From Nocardioides antri (lineage in GTDB: Bacteria; Actinomycetota; Actinomycetes; Propionibacteriales; Nocardioidaceae), in assembly GCF_008373765.1 (NCBI RefSeq), contig NZ_VUJW01000002.1:248001-312000 (forward strand): a DNA stretch of 64,000 nucleotides. The letters run 5' to 3'. Shown in pieces: positions 48,057-56,406 of the stretch (positions are counted from its first letter, which is position 1; each line of letters opens with the position of its first letter). The position numbers and the translations under genes were made by a program. A model generated the notes under the pieces. That model ran no database searches, was not told where the DNA came from, and saw nothing but the letters and a program-made list of their open reading frames with translations.

Positions 48057-48932
48057 ATGGGGCAGCGGGTGCAGAGGCTGGCGGCGTACGCCGTCATCCT
48101 CCGCGGCGACCGCATCCTCCTCAGCCGCCTCGCGGAGCGGGTGACCAAGCACGAGCTGTGGACGCTGCCGGGGGGCGGGGTCGACCACGGTGAGGACCCG
48201 CGTGCGGCCGTCGTGCGCGAGATCTACGAGGAGACCGGGCTCCGCGCCGAGGTCGGCGAGACCGCGCACGTCTTCTCCCTGCACCTCGCCGACACCTGGC
48301 GCCGCGGCCGGCGGGTGGACGCGCACTCCGTGCGCCTGGTGTACGACGGCTGGGTGCCCGCCGACGCGCCCGACCCGCGGGTCGTGGAGGTCGACGGGTC
48401 GACGGCGGACGCGGCGTGGCAGCCGATCGCGGCGGTGCTCGACGGCACGCTTCCGACGGTCGCGCTGGTCGGCGAGGCGCTCACGGTGCTGCACCCGGAG
48501 CGGCGCCAGCGGATCGCGGCCTACGCCTACGTCGAGCGGGACGGGGCGCTGCTGCTCACCCGCAACTCCGTGCTCGGACCGCACCCGGGGGTGTGGACGC
48601 TGCCCGGAGGAGGCATCGACCACGGCGAGTCCCCGCCGGACACCGTCCTCCGCGAGCTCCAGGAGGAGTGCGGCCTGGACGGGAAGCTCGGCGACCTGCT
48701 GACCGTCGACGACCACCACTTCACCGGCACCGCGCCGAGCGGCCGCCGCGAGGACTTCCACGCGATCCGGATCGTCTACCGGGCATCGGTCGCCGATGAC
48801 ACCGAGCCGCGGGTGGTCGAGATCGACGGCACCACCGACGCCGTGGCATGGGTGCCGCTGGCCGAGCTCGAGGCCGACGCGTGGCAGGTCAGCAGCCTGG
48901 TCCGGGCCGCGATCGCAGCTGCCCGGGGATAG
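48057..48932 (+). CDS. Protein with two Nudix hydrolase domains
   Basis: A 291-residue protein made of two similar Nudix domains. Each has a complete Nudix box: GGVDHGEDPRAAVVREIYEE followed by TGL in the first half, and GGIDHGESPPDTVLRELQEE followed by CGL in the second. Both also share the start pattern RIAAYAYVERDGALLLTR / RLAAYAVILRGDRILLSR and the downstream PRVVEVDGST / PRVVEIDGTT. Both boxes keep the catalytic glutamates, so both halves may be active. The substrate (a nucleoside diphosphate derivative) is unknown. ATG start after GAGGAG. 10 bp before the alcohol dehydrogenase gene. Confidence 0.87.
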   Translation: MGQRVQRLAAYAVILRGDRILLSRLAERVTKHELWTLPGGGVDHGEDPRAAVVREIYEETGLRAEVGETAHVFSLHLADTWRRGRRVDAHSVRLVYDGWVPADAPDPRVVEVDGSTADAAWQPIAAVLDGTLPTVALVGEALTVLHPERRQRIAAYAYVERDGALLLTRNSVLGPHPGVWTLPGGGIDHGESPPDTVLRELQEECGLDGKLGDLLTVDDHHFTGTAPSGRREDFHAIRIVYRASVADDTEPRVVEIDGTTDAVAWVPLAELEADAWQVSSLVRAAIAAARG

Positions 48933-48942
48933 GTTGGGCGCC

Positions 48943-50208
48943 GTGTCTGAGACCGTCTTCACCTATGCGGCGCCGGCGCTGAAGTTCGGGCGGGGAGCGT
49001 CGCGCGAGCTCGGCTACGACCTGACGACGTGGGGTGCCCGCCGGGTGCTGCTCGTCACCGACCCGGGCGTCGCCGCGGTCGGGCACGCGGCGTCGGTGGC
49101 CGAGGGGCTGCAGGACCACGGCCTCGCCGTGACGACGTACGACCAGACCCATGTCGAGCCGACGGACGCCTCACTGACGCACGCGGTCGATTTCGCCCGG
49201 GCCGAGGGTCCGTTCGACGCGGTGGTGGCCGTCGGGGGCGGCTCGTCGATCGACACCGCGAAGGCGGTGGCGCTCCTGGTGACCAACCCCGGCGAGCTGA
49301 TGGACTACATCAACGCCCCGGTCGGGAAGGCGCGGGCGCCGCAGCACCCGCTCCTGCCGCTGGTGGCGGTGCCGACGACCACCGGCACCGGCAGCGAGAG
49401 CACGACGATCTGCGTCATGGACGTGCTGTCCCTCAAGGTCAAGACCGGCATCAGCCACCCCGCGCTGCGGCCGCGCCTGGCCGTGGTCGACCCCGACCTC
49501 AGCGCAACCCAGCCGCCCGGCGTCACCGCGGCCGCCGGGATGGACATCCTCTGCCACGCGCTGGAGAGCTACACCGCGCGCTGGTACGCCGACTTCGACG
49601 CCAAGCTGCCGGACCAGCGGGTGCCGTACTGCGGCTCCAACCCGATCGCCGACCTGTGGTCGGAGCGGGCGCTCGGGCTCCTGGCCGGCGCCTTCCGCTC
49701 GGCCGTCCGCGAGGGCGGGATGGCGCCGGAGGTGGCTGAGCAGATGGCGATGGCGGCGACCTTCGCCGGCCTCGGCTTCGGCAACGCCGGCGTCCACATC
49801 CCCCACGCCAACGCCTACCCGATCGCCGGCCGGGTCCGTGACTTCCGGCCGGCCGGGTACCCCGGCGACGAGCCGATCGTGCCGCACGGGATGGCAGTGG
49901 CCCTGACCGCGCCCGAGGCGTTCCGCTTCACCTACGACGCCGCGCCCGACCGGCACCTGCGGGCCGCCCGGCTGCTCGACCCCTCGGCGGAGGGCGACGG
50001 ACCTGACGTGCTGCCGCGGACGCTGGCGACCCTGATGCGCGACATCGGCCTGCCCAACGGCCTGGCCGAGGTCGGCTACGGCGAGGCCGACGTCGACGAC
50101 CTGGTGGCAGGCGCGGTCCAGCAGCAGCGGCTGCTCGCAACCGCCCCGAAGCCCGTCACGCCCGAGGACCTGGCGGGGATCATCGGGTCGTCGATGAGCC
50201 ACTGGTGA
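48943..50208 (+). CDS. Iron-containing alcohol dehydrogenase, hydroxyacid-oxoacid transhydrogenase-like
   Basis: A 421-residue group III alcohol dehydrogenase. It begins VSETVFTYAAPALKFGRGA and has the NAD loop AVVAVGGGSSIDTAKAVAL, VPTTTGTGSESTTICVMD, the iron-site region GMDILCHALESYTARW, and a late IPHANAYPIAG and VPHGMAVALTAP carrying His ligands. The long form with the YCGSNPIADLWSERAL insert is like mammalian ADHFE1, which couples 4-hydroxybutyrate oxidation to 2-oxoglutarate reduction. The 2-hydroxyglutarate-type dehydrogenase at 52364 would be a plausible metabolic partner (inference). GTG start at 48943. Confidence 0.87.
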   Translation: MSETVFTYAAPALKFGRGASRELGYDLTTWGARRVLLVTDPGVAAVGHAASVAEGLQDHGLAVTTYDQTHVEPTDASLTHAVDFARAEGPFDAVVAVGGGSSIDTAKAVALLVTNPGELMDYINAPVGKARAPQHPLLPLVAVPTTTGTGSESTTICVMDVLSLKVKTGISHPALRPRLAVVDPDLSATQPPGVTAAAGMDILCHALESYTARWYADFDAKLPDQRVPYCGSNPIADLWSERALGLLAGAFRSAVREGGMAPEVAEQMAMAATFAGLGFGNAGVHIPHANAYPIAGRVRDFRPAGYPGDEPIVPHGMAVALTAPEAFRFTYDAAPDRHLRAARLLDPSAEGDGPDVLPRTLATLMRDIGLPNGLAEVGYGEADVDDLVAGAVQQQRLLATAPKPVTPEDLAGIIGSSMSHW

Positions 50209-50226
50209 CATTTTCCGGCGATGCGG

Positions 50227-50254
50227 GGCAACCTCACCGCTTCCCACGCGTCTA
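50227..50254 (+). promoter_or_regulatory. Candidate ECF sigma autoregulated promoter
   Basis: GGCAACC (50227-50233) and CGTCTA (50249-50254) with a 15-bp spacer match the AAC / CGTC form of ECF promoters. It lies 38 bp before the sigma factor start, as expected for a sigma factor that activates its own gene. Confidence 0.6.
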
Positions 50255-50291
50255 CTGAGGTGTCGGGCCGTCGTCGATGAGGAGAGGTGCC

Positions 50292-50816
50292 GTGCGCAGG
50301 CTTGCGGTGGTGGGCGAGGTCGGGACCTCTCCCGAGCAGCTCGCTGCCGACCTCTACGCCGCGCACCGGCTCAGCCTGGTCCGCCTCGCGGTGCTCCTGG
50401 TCGACGACCTCGCGGCGGCGGAGGACGTGGTCCACGACGTGTTCGCCGGCCTGCTCACCGGGGGGAAGCAGCTCCGCGACCCGGACGCCGCCGTCGGGTA
50501 CCTGAGGCGTGCGGTGGTCAACCGGGCGCGCTCCGCTCTGCGCCGGCGCCGTACGGCGCGGGCCTACACGCCCCCCGAGGACCCCTCGCGCGCCGGCCCC
50601 GACGACATCGCCGTGCTCAGCGAGGAGCACCGTGAGGTCTGTGCCGCCCTGAAGACGCTGCCGGCGCGGCAGCGGGAGGTCCTGGTGCTGCGCTACTGGA
50701 GTGACTTGTCCGAGATCCAGATCGCCGATGCGCTGGGGATCTCGCGCGGCACCGTGAAGTCGACCGCGAGCCGCGCGCTCGCGGCGCTGGAGAAGAAGCT
50801 GGAGGGTGAGCGATGA
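50292..50816 (+). CDS. SigE-family ECF sigma factor
   Basis: A 174-residue sigma factor with regions 2 and 4 only. Region 2: LAADLYAAHRLSLVRLAVLL, then AEDVVHDVFAGLLTGGKQLR and YLRRAVVNRARSALRRRRTA. Region 4: ALKTLPARQREVLVLRYWSD, then IADALGISRGTVKSTASRAL, the DNA-binding helix-turn-helix. It starts at GTG 50292 with GGAGAGG upstream. The stop overlaps the start of the FG-GAP-like membrane protein (ATGA), which is where an anti-sigma factor gene usually lies. Confidence 0.9.
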   Translation: MRRLAVVGEVGTSPEQLAADLYAAHRLSLVRLAVLLVDDLAAAEDVVHDVFAGLLTGGKQLRDPDAAVGYLRRAVVNRARSALRRRRTARAYTPPEDPSRAGPDDIAVLSEEHREVCAALKTLPARQREVLVLRYWSDLSEIQIADALGISRGTVKSTASRALAALEKKLEGER

Positions 50817-52339
50817 GCGACATCGAACAGCGGCTCCGCAGCGCCCTGACCGCCCGGGCCGAGCTGGTGCAGCCCGAGGACCTGAGCCTGAGCCCGGTCT
50901 TCGACCCGCCCGAGGTCGACCCCGGTCCCTGGTGGCAGCGTCCGGGCGCCTACCTCTTCATCGCCGCGGTCGCGATCATCGTGATCGCCCTGCCGCTGCT
51001 CGCGCTGGCCAGCACCATCGACGACGACGGCGATCCCGACCGCGACCAGATCGCGCCCAGCCCGACCGGCACCGTGACGATGACGGACCCGATGCCCGCC
51101 GTCTTCGGCGAGGCCGCGGCTGACGTCGACGGTGACGGCACCGACGACAAGGTCCAGGTCGTCTCGACCGACGTCCCCGAGGACCCGAGCGACGAGTGGG
51201 CGATCGAGGTCGAGCTGTCGTCCACGGGCGAGACGCTCACCTTCGACCCCGGCCCGGTCCAGAGGAGCGTCGCCCTCGTCGAGACCGCCGACGTCGACGG
51301 TCGCAACGGCCAGGAGGTCCTCGCCGTCGTCGACCCCAGGCCCGAGGACGTCCGGCGGACCGCCCCCATCGCGCTCGGTCTCCGCGACGGGGAGCTCACC
51401 CAGATCGTCGACCACGAGTTCGCGACCGGCGACGACGGGAGGCTCACCCACTGGTGGGTCCGCGACGGCGAGCTGTGGTGGTGGCGGACCCAGGAGCCGG
51501 TCGCGGGTGGCCAGGCATCGTCGCCGTACGCCGTCGACGCGCTCCGGTTCCCCCCGGCCGCCCGGCTCCGCGGCGAGCGCGCCGGCGTCTTCTGCGTCGC
51601 CGCGGCCGAGCCGAACCGGTTGCTCCCCTGCGGCGGCGGCATCCAGCCGAACGAGCCTGACGGCGACGGCGACGGCGACGACGGCGGCCCGACCGGCGGA
51701 CCGGTCGCCGACCCGTGGTGGACGCTGCCGGCCGACGGCCTGCCGTCCGCCTGGGGCGTCGAGGGCGGCTTCGCGGGAGGCTTCGTCTCCGACATCGACG
51801 GCGACGGGCAGGCCCAGGACTCCGTGTCGATCGCCGACGGGCCGGACGGGGCGGAGCTCGTGGTGGGGACCGGGTCGCAGCAGCACCGCGCCCCCATCGA
51901 CGGCCCGAACCCGAAGCTGGAGGGTGTCGTGCACCTCAACGGCCTTGCGACGCCGGTCGTCCTCGTGCACTCCACCGAGGGCGCGACCAGCACGACGTAC
52001 GTCTCCTGGGCCGCCTACGCCTTCGTCGACGGCGACCTGGCCCGGATCAGCACCACGCCACTCGGCCCGTCGTTCGCCTCGCAGTACAGCAAGCTGACTC
52101 CTGCCGAGGGCGGCCACCCGGTCGTGCGGACCTGGCTGGTGGGCGACAACGGGCTCTACGGCATGGACTACCTCGACCGGCGGCAGGTGGAGGGCCCCGG
52201 CGGCGAGGTCTGGGCCTACCGGGTCCGCGTGCGCAGCTGGTACGTCGACGGGCGGACCATCCGCGCCGTCACGCTCGGCCAGGGCTGTGTCGCGCCTGCC
52301 GTCGGGAGGCAGATCTCGGACTGCCCCGACGGACTCTGA
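50813..52339 (+). CDS. Membrane protein with FG-GAP-like repeats, putative sigma-factor partner
   Basis: A 508-residue protein. A short cytoplasmic N-terminus of about 40 residues (MSDIEQRLRSALTARAELVQ) precedes one membrane helix (YLFIAAVAIIVIALPLLALA). The outer domain carries calcium-type loops DVDGDGTDDKVQVV, DVDGRNGQEVLAVV and DIDGDGQAQDSVSI, spaced like FG-GAP/VCBS beta-propeller blades, and a few cysteines (GVFCVAAAEPNRLLPCGGG). The N-terminus lacks the zinc HxxxCxxC motif of ZAS anti-sigma factors. Its 4-nt overlap with the sigma gene supports an anti-sigma or sensor role; this is inference. No family name is certain. Confidence 0.75.
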   Translation: MSDIEQRLRSALTARAELVQPEDLSLSPVFDPPEVDPGPWWQRPGAYLFIAAVAIIVIALPLLALASTIDDDGDPDRDQIAPSPTGTVTMTDPMPAVFGEAAADVDGDGTDDKVQVVSTDVPEDPSDEWAIEVELSSTGETLTFDPGPVQRSVALVETADVDGRNGQEVLAVVDPRPEDVRRTAPIALGLRDGELTQIVDHEFATGDDGRLTHWWVRDGELWWWRTQEPVAGGQASSPYAVDALRFPPAARLRGERAGVFCVAAAEPNRLLPCGGGIQPNEPDGDGDGDDGGPTGGPVADPWWTLPADGLPSAWGVEGGFAGGFVSDIDGDGQAQDSVSIADGPDGAELVVGTGSQQHRAPIDGPNPKLEGVVHLNGLATPVVLVHSTEGATSTTYVSWAAYAFVDGDLARISTTPLGPSFASQYSKLTPAEGGHPVVRTWLVGDNGLYGMDYLDRRQVEGPGGEVWAYRVRVRSWYVDGRTIRAVTLGQGCVAPAVGRQISDCPDGL

Positions 52340-52363
52340 CGGTGGGGCCCTAGATTTGGCCGG

Positions 52364-55057
52364 GTGAACGCCGCCCGGGACCTCGTTGCCGAGCTGGCGC
52401 GGCGGGGTGTCGACAGCGACGACTCGAGCCTGACCCGGGCGCTGTACTCCACGGACGCCTCGCTCTACCGCGTCCTCCCCGCCGCTGTCGCCCGGCCGCG
52501 GCACCGGGACGAGCTGGAGGCGGTGCTCGAGGTCGCGGCCGCCTCGGGGTCGTCGGTGACCATGCGAGGCGCGGGCACCTCGATCGCCGGCAACGCGGTG
52601 GGCGAGGGGATCGTGGTCGACACCAGGCGCCTGGACCGGGTCCTGGAGATCGACCAGGAGGCGCGGACGGCGCGGGTCGAGCCCGGCATCGTCCATGCGT
52701 CCCTGCAGCGGGCAGCGGCGCCGTACGGACTGCGCTACGGGCCGGATCCGTCCACCCACACCCGCTGCACCATCGGCGGGATGCTCGGCAACAACGCGTG
52801 CGGCTCGCGCGCGCTCGGCTACGGCCGCACCGCCGACACGATCGTGTCCGCCGACGTGCTCTGGGGCGACCGGAAAGCCGCTCCGGGCGAGGTGGAGGCC
52901 CGGCTGGCCGACATCGTGGCCCGGGACCTCGCCCACGTGCGGACCGGCTTCGGGCGGTTCACCCGCCAGGTGTCCGGCTACTCGCTCGAGCACCTGCTGC
53001 CCGAGCGGCTGTCGGTGCCGCGCTTTCTCGCCGGCTCCGAGGGCACCCTCGGCCTGGTCCGCGAGGTCACCGTCGGGCTCGTCGAGGAGGAGGAGCGGGA
53101 CCTGCTGGTCCTCGGCTACCCCTCCATGGTCGTTGCCGCGGATGCGGTGCCTGCGCTGCTGGCCGCCGTCGGCGATGCCCGGATGGTGGCGTGCGAGGGG
53201 CTCGACGCGCGGATCGTCGACCTGGTCCGAGCGCGGGGCGGCGCCGTGCCCGAGCTGCCGCGGGGGAGCGGCTGGCTGTTCGTCGAGGTCGCCGGGCCGG
53301 AGCGTGCCGCCGCCCTGCCGGCGCTCGTCGGAGTGTCCGGGGCGCTGGACTCGCGGCTCGTCGGGTCGGCTGCGGAGGCGGCCGCCCTCTGGCGGATCCG
53401 TGAGGACGGCGCCGGACTCGCCGCGCGCAGCCTCGGCCGGCCGGCGTACTCCGGCTGGGAGGACGCCGCCGTCCCACCGGAACGGCTCGGCGCCTGGCTG
53501 CGGGACTTCGACCGGCTGCTGAAGGAGCACCGGCTGGACGGCGTGCCCTATGGCCACTTCGGTGACGGCTGCGTGCACGTGCGGATCGACTTCGACTTCT
53601 CCGGCGGCCCGAGAGCCTTCCGGGAGTTCCTCGTCGCCTGTGCCACGACGCTGCGCGAGCACGGCGGGTCGCTGTCGGGCGAGCACGGCGACGGGCGGGC
53701 GCGCTCGGAGCTGCTGCCCCTGATGTACGACGAGGCGTCCCTCGCGCTGTTCGCCGCAGTGAAGCACGCCTGCGACCCCGCAGGCCTGCTCAACCCGGGC
53801 GTCCTCGTCGACCCACGGCCGCTCGACGCCGACCTGCGGCCGGTGCTGCCGGTGGTCGTCCCGGGCCCGCTGGCCGAGGAGGTCCACCGGTGCACCGGCG
53901 TGGGGAAGTGCGTCGCGCCCGCCGTCGCCGGCGTGATGTGCCCGTCGTACGCCGCCACCCGCGAGGAGAAGGACTCCACCCGCGGCCGGTCGCGGGTGCT
54001 CCAGGAGGCGGTCACCGGCGGCCTCCCCGGTGGCCTGGCCGACGCGGCGGTCCACGAGGCGCTCGACCTGTGCCTGTCCTGCAAGGGCTGCGTCTCCGAC
54101 TGCCCGACGGGCGTCGACATGGCGGAGTACAAGTCCGAGGTGCTGCACCAGACCTATGCGGGGAAGCGGCGGCCCCGGTCGCACTACGCGCTCGGCCGGC
54201 TCCCGCGCTGGGCCCGGCTGGGAGCGCCGATGGCGCGGGCCGGCAACCTCGCGCTCCGGGGTGGGCCGCTGGCCGCGCTGGCGAAGGCGGTCGCCGGGGT
54301 GGACAAACGACGCTCGCTGCCGGAGCTGGCGGCGCCGCGCTTCCGGAAGACGCAGGAGGTTGCGAGGCTTGCCACCGGCGACCCCGACGTGTGGGTGTGG
54401 GCGGACACCTTCACCGACTACTTCCGCACCGGCCCCGGGCTGGCGGCGATCCGGTTCCTCGAGGCAGCAGGGCTGCGGGTGGGCGTGATCGAGGAGCAGG
54501 CGTGCTGCGCGCTGACCTGGACCTCGACCGGGCAGCGTGACACCGCGCGCAAGATCCTGGAGCGCACGACGGCGGCGCTCACGCCGTACCTCGACAGCGG
54601 CGTGCCGGTGCTCGGCGTCGAGCCGTCCTGCACGGCGGCGCTGCGGTCGGACGCCGGGCTCGACGTCGTGACCTTCGCCGAGCTGGTCACACGGCTCGAC
54701 CTGCCGCTGCCGGACCTCGCCGGCCTCAACGTGGTCGCGCAGCCGCACTGCCACCACTCCTCGGTGCTCGGCTGGGCGGCCGACGAGGCGCTGCTGCGGA
54801 AGGCCGGCGCGACCGTGACGCGGGTGCCCGGCTGCTGCGGCCTGGCCGGCAACTGGGGCGTCGAGAAGGGGCACTACGACACGTCGGTGGCGGTCGCGGA
54901 GACGCACCTGCTGCCCGCCGTACGCACCGCGATCGAGGCCGACCCCCGGACGGTCGTCCTGGCCGACGGACTCTCCTGCGCCCTCCAGCTCGACGACCTC
55001 GCGGGCGTCCGGGCCCGGCACCTGGCCGAGCTCCTGGCCACGCCACCGGTAGATTGA
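52364..55057 (+). CDS. FAD-linked oxidase / Fe-S protein fusion (D-2-hydroxyacid dehydrogenase type)
   Basis: An 897-residue fusion of a GlcD-like flavoprotein and a GlcF-like iron-sulfur protein. The FAD domain has VTMRGAGTSIAGNAVGEGIV and CTIGGMLGNNACGSRALGYG; the FAD-oxidase C-terminal part has YGHFGDGCVHVRIDF and GEHGDGRARSELLPLMY. The Fe-S part has two cysteine clusters (CTGVGKCVAPAVAGVMCPSY; CLSCKGCVSDCPTG) and two CCG-type domains (EEQACCALTW, PGCCGLAGNWG). Such enzymes oxidise D-lactate, glycolate or D-2-hydroxyglutarate and pass electrons to quinone. GTG start at 52364; full-length compared with known fusions. Confidence 0.9.
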   Translation: MNAARDLVAELARRGVDSDDSSLTRALYSTDASLYRVLPAAVARPRHRDELEAVLEVAAASGSSVTMRGAGTSIAGNAVGEGIVVDTRRLDRVLEIDQEARTARVEPGIVHASLQRAAAPYGLRYGPDPSTHTRCTIGGMLGNNACGSRALGYGRTADTIVSADVLWGDRKAAPGEVEARLADIVARDLAHVRTGFGRFTRQVSGYSLEHLLPERLSVPRFLAGSEGTLGLVREVTVGLVEEEERDLLVLGYPSMVVAADAVPALLAAVGDARMVACEGLDARIVDLVRARGGAVPELPRGSGWLFVEVAGPERAAALPALVGVSGALDSRLVGSAAEAAALWRIREDGAGLAARSLGRPAYSGWEDAAVPPERLGAWLRDFDRLLKEHRLDGVPYGHFGDGCVHVRIDFDFSGGPRAFREFLVACATTLREHGGSLSGEHGDGRARSELLPLMYDEASLALFAAVKHACDPAGLLNPGVLVDPRPLDADLRPVLPVVVPGPLAEEVHRCTGVGKCVAPAVAGVMCPSYAATREEKDSTRGRSRVLQEAVTGGLPGGLADAAVHEALDLCLSCKGCVSDCPTGVDMAEYKSEVLHQTYAGKRRPRSHYALGRLPRWARLGAPMARAGNLALRGGPLAALAKAVAGVDKRRSLPELAAPRFRKTQEVARLATGDPDVWVWADTFTDYFRTGPGLAAIRFLEAAGLRVGVIEEQACCALTWTSTGQRDTARKILERTTAALTPYLDSGVPVLGVEPSCTAALRSDAGLDVVTFAELVTRLDLPLPDLAGLNVVAQPHCHHSSVLGWAADEALLRKAGATVTRVPGCCGLAGNWGVEKGHYDTSVAVAETHLLPAVRTAIEADPRTVVLADGLSCALQLDDLAGVRARHLAELLATPPVD

Positions 55058-55061
55058 ACCG

Positions 55062-55148
55062 GTGAACCCGCGCCACCGCCGACTCGTCATCCCGATCGCG
55101 CTGGCCGCCCTCCTGGTGATCGTCGTCGTGGCCGCGTTCTTGAAGTGA
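55062..55148 (+). CDS. 28-residue single-span membrane ORF
   Basis: GTG at 55062 to TGA at 55146-55148 encodes VNPRHRRLVIPIALAALLVI followed by VVVAAFLK: a positively charged N-terminus and one complete membrane helix. It starts 4 bp after the dehydrogenase stop and ends 7 bp before the methyltransferase start, filling the gap exactly, which supports its being real. No strong ribosome site is seen, so translation may depend on coupling. It may be a regulatory or assembly microprotein; function unknown. Confidence 0.5.
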   Translation: MNPRHRRLVIPIALAALLVIVVVAAFLK

Positions 55149-55155
55149 GCCTCCG

Positions 55156-56406
55156 ATGAGCAGCACCACCGAGCCCCTCGCCGACGGACTCGCCCGGGTC
55201 CGCGCGCACGTCCTCGACCCCGAAGCGCTGGTGCGCGCGGTGGCTGCCGGCCGGCAGAAGGGCGAGCGGCCGCAGTGGCGGCGGGCGGAGCTGCGCTGGG
55301 TGGACCTGAGGGCGGGTCGCCACCTCCAGGTCACGACGTACGACGCCACCCAGGCCCACACCGCCAACCACCCGGCCGGCGACGCCGCCGCTGCCGCGGT
55401 CGACGCCCTGCTGGCCGAGCCGTTCGGCAACTGGCACGTCGAGACGAACACGCAGGTCCACCAGCTCCGGGTGACCAAGAAGCGTGACGCGATCACCCAC
55501 TCCACCGCGGTCGCCGGGCCGACCGCCGACACGCCTCCCGACCGCAGCCACGACCGCACGAAGGAGCGGCTGCTCCCCGCCGACGACCCGGTGCTGGCCG
55601 CCCTCGGGCTGGCCGACGCGCAGGGGCGGATCAAGCCGAGCCGTCAGGCGAAGTACCGCCAGGTCGAGGAGTTCGTCCGGATCCTCGACGTCTCGGTCGC
55701 CGATGCGCTGGGCAACCAGCTCCGCACGCCGACGGCCAACGACCCGCTGCGCATCGTGGACCTCGGCTGCGGCAACGGCTACCTGACGTTCGCCGCCCAC
55801 CGGTTCCTCACCGAGCAGCGCGGGCTGCCGGTGCGCCTGATCGGCGTCGACGTCAAACAGCAGTCCGCGGAGCACAACAGCTTGGTCGCGGAGTCGCTTC
55901 GCCGAGAAGTCGGACACTGCGACGCCGAGTTCGTCGTCGGCACCATCGACGGGGCGAGGCTGCCGGAGCGCGACCAGCGCCCGGACGTGGTCCTCGCCCT
56001 GCACGCCTGCGACACCGCCACCGACGAGGCGCTGGCCCGCGCCGTCGGCTGGCAGGCGCCGCTGGTGCTGGCCGCACCCTGCTGCCACCACGACCTCTCG
56101 GCGCAGCTGCGCGCGGCGCCGACCCCGGCGCCGTACTCCTCCCTCACCCGTCACGGCATCCTGCGCGAGCGGTTCGCCGACACCCTCACCGACGCCGTGC
56201 GCGAGATGCTGCTGCGGCTGCAGGGCTACCGCGTCGACGTCATGCAGTTCGTCGAGAGCCGGCACACGCCCCGCAACACGCTCCTGCGCGCCGTGCGCAC
56301 CGGGGCGACCGCCGACGCCGCGCTCCGCCGGGAGTACGACGACCTCGTCGCGTCCTGGCAGGTCACGCCTCGCCTCGCGGTCCTGCTCGGTCAGCAGGAG
56401 GGGTGA
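55156..56406 (+). CDS. Class I SAM-dependent methyltransferase
   Basis: A 416-residue protein. The N-terminal half (residues 1-170) has RRAELRWVDLRAGRHLQVTT and FGNWHVETNTQVHQLRVTKK. The C-terminal Rossmann domain has RIVDLGCGNGYLTFAAHRFL (SAM loop), LIGVDVKQQSAEHN, VVLALHACDTATDEALA and VLAAPCCHHDLSAQL. The LHACDTATD and PCCHH motifs are those of the GSTCD/Methyltransf_32 group, for which an RNA or tRNA target is suspected but not established. ATG at 55156. It overlaps the next start by GTGA. Confidence 0.82.
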   Translation: MSSTTEPLADGLARVRAHVLDPEALVRAVAAGRQKGERPQWRRAELRWVDLRAGRHLQVTTYDATQAHTANHPAGDAAAAAVDALLAEPFGNWHVETNTQVHQLRVTKKRDAITHSTAVAGPTADTPPDRSHDRTKERLLPADDPVLAALGLADAQGRIKPSRQAKYRQVEEFVRILDVSVADALGNQLRTPTANDPLRIVDLGCGNGYLTFAAHRFLTEQRGLPVRLIGVDVKQQSAEHNSLVAESLRREVGHCDAEFVVGTIDGARLPERDQRPDVVLALHACDTATDEALARAVGWQAPLVLAAPCCHHDLSAQLRAAPTPAPYSSLTRHGILRERFADTLTDAVREMLLRLQGYRVDVMQFVESRHTPRNTLLRAVRTGATADAALRREYDDLVASWQVTPRLAVLLGQQEG

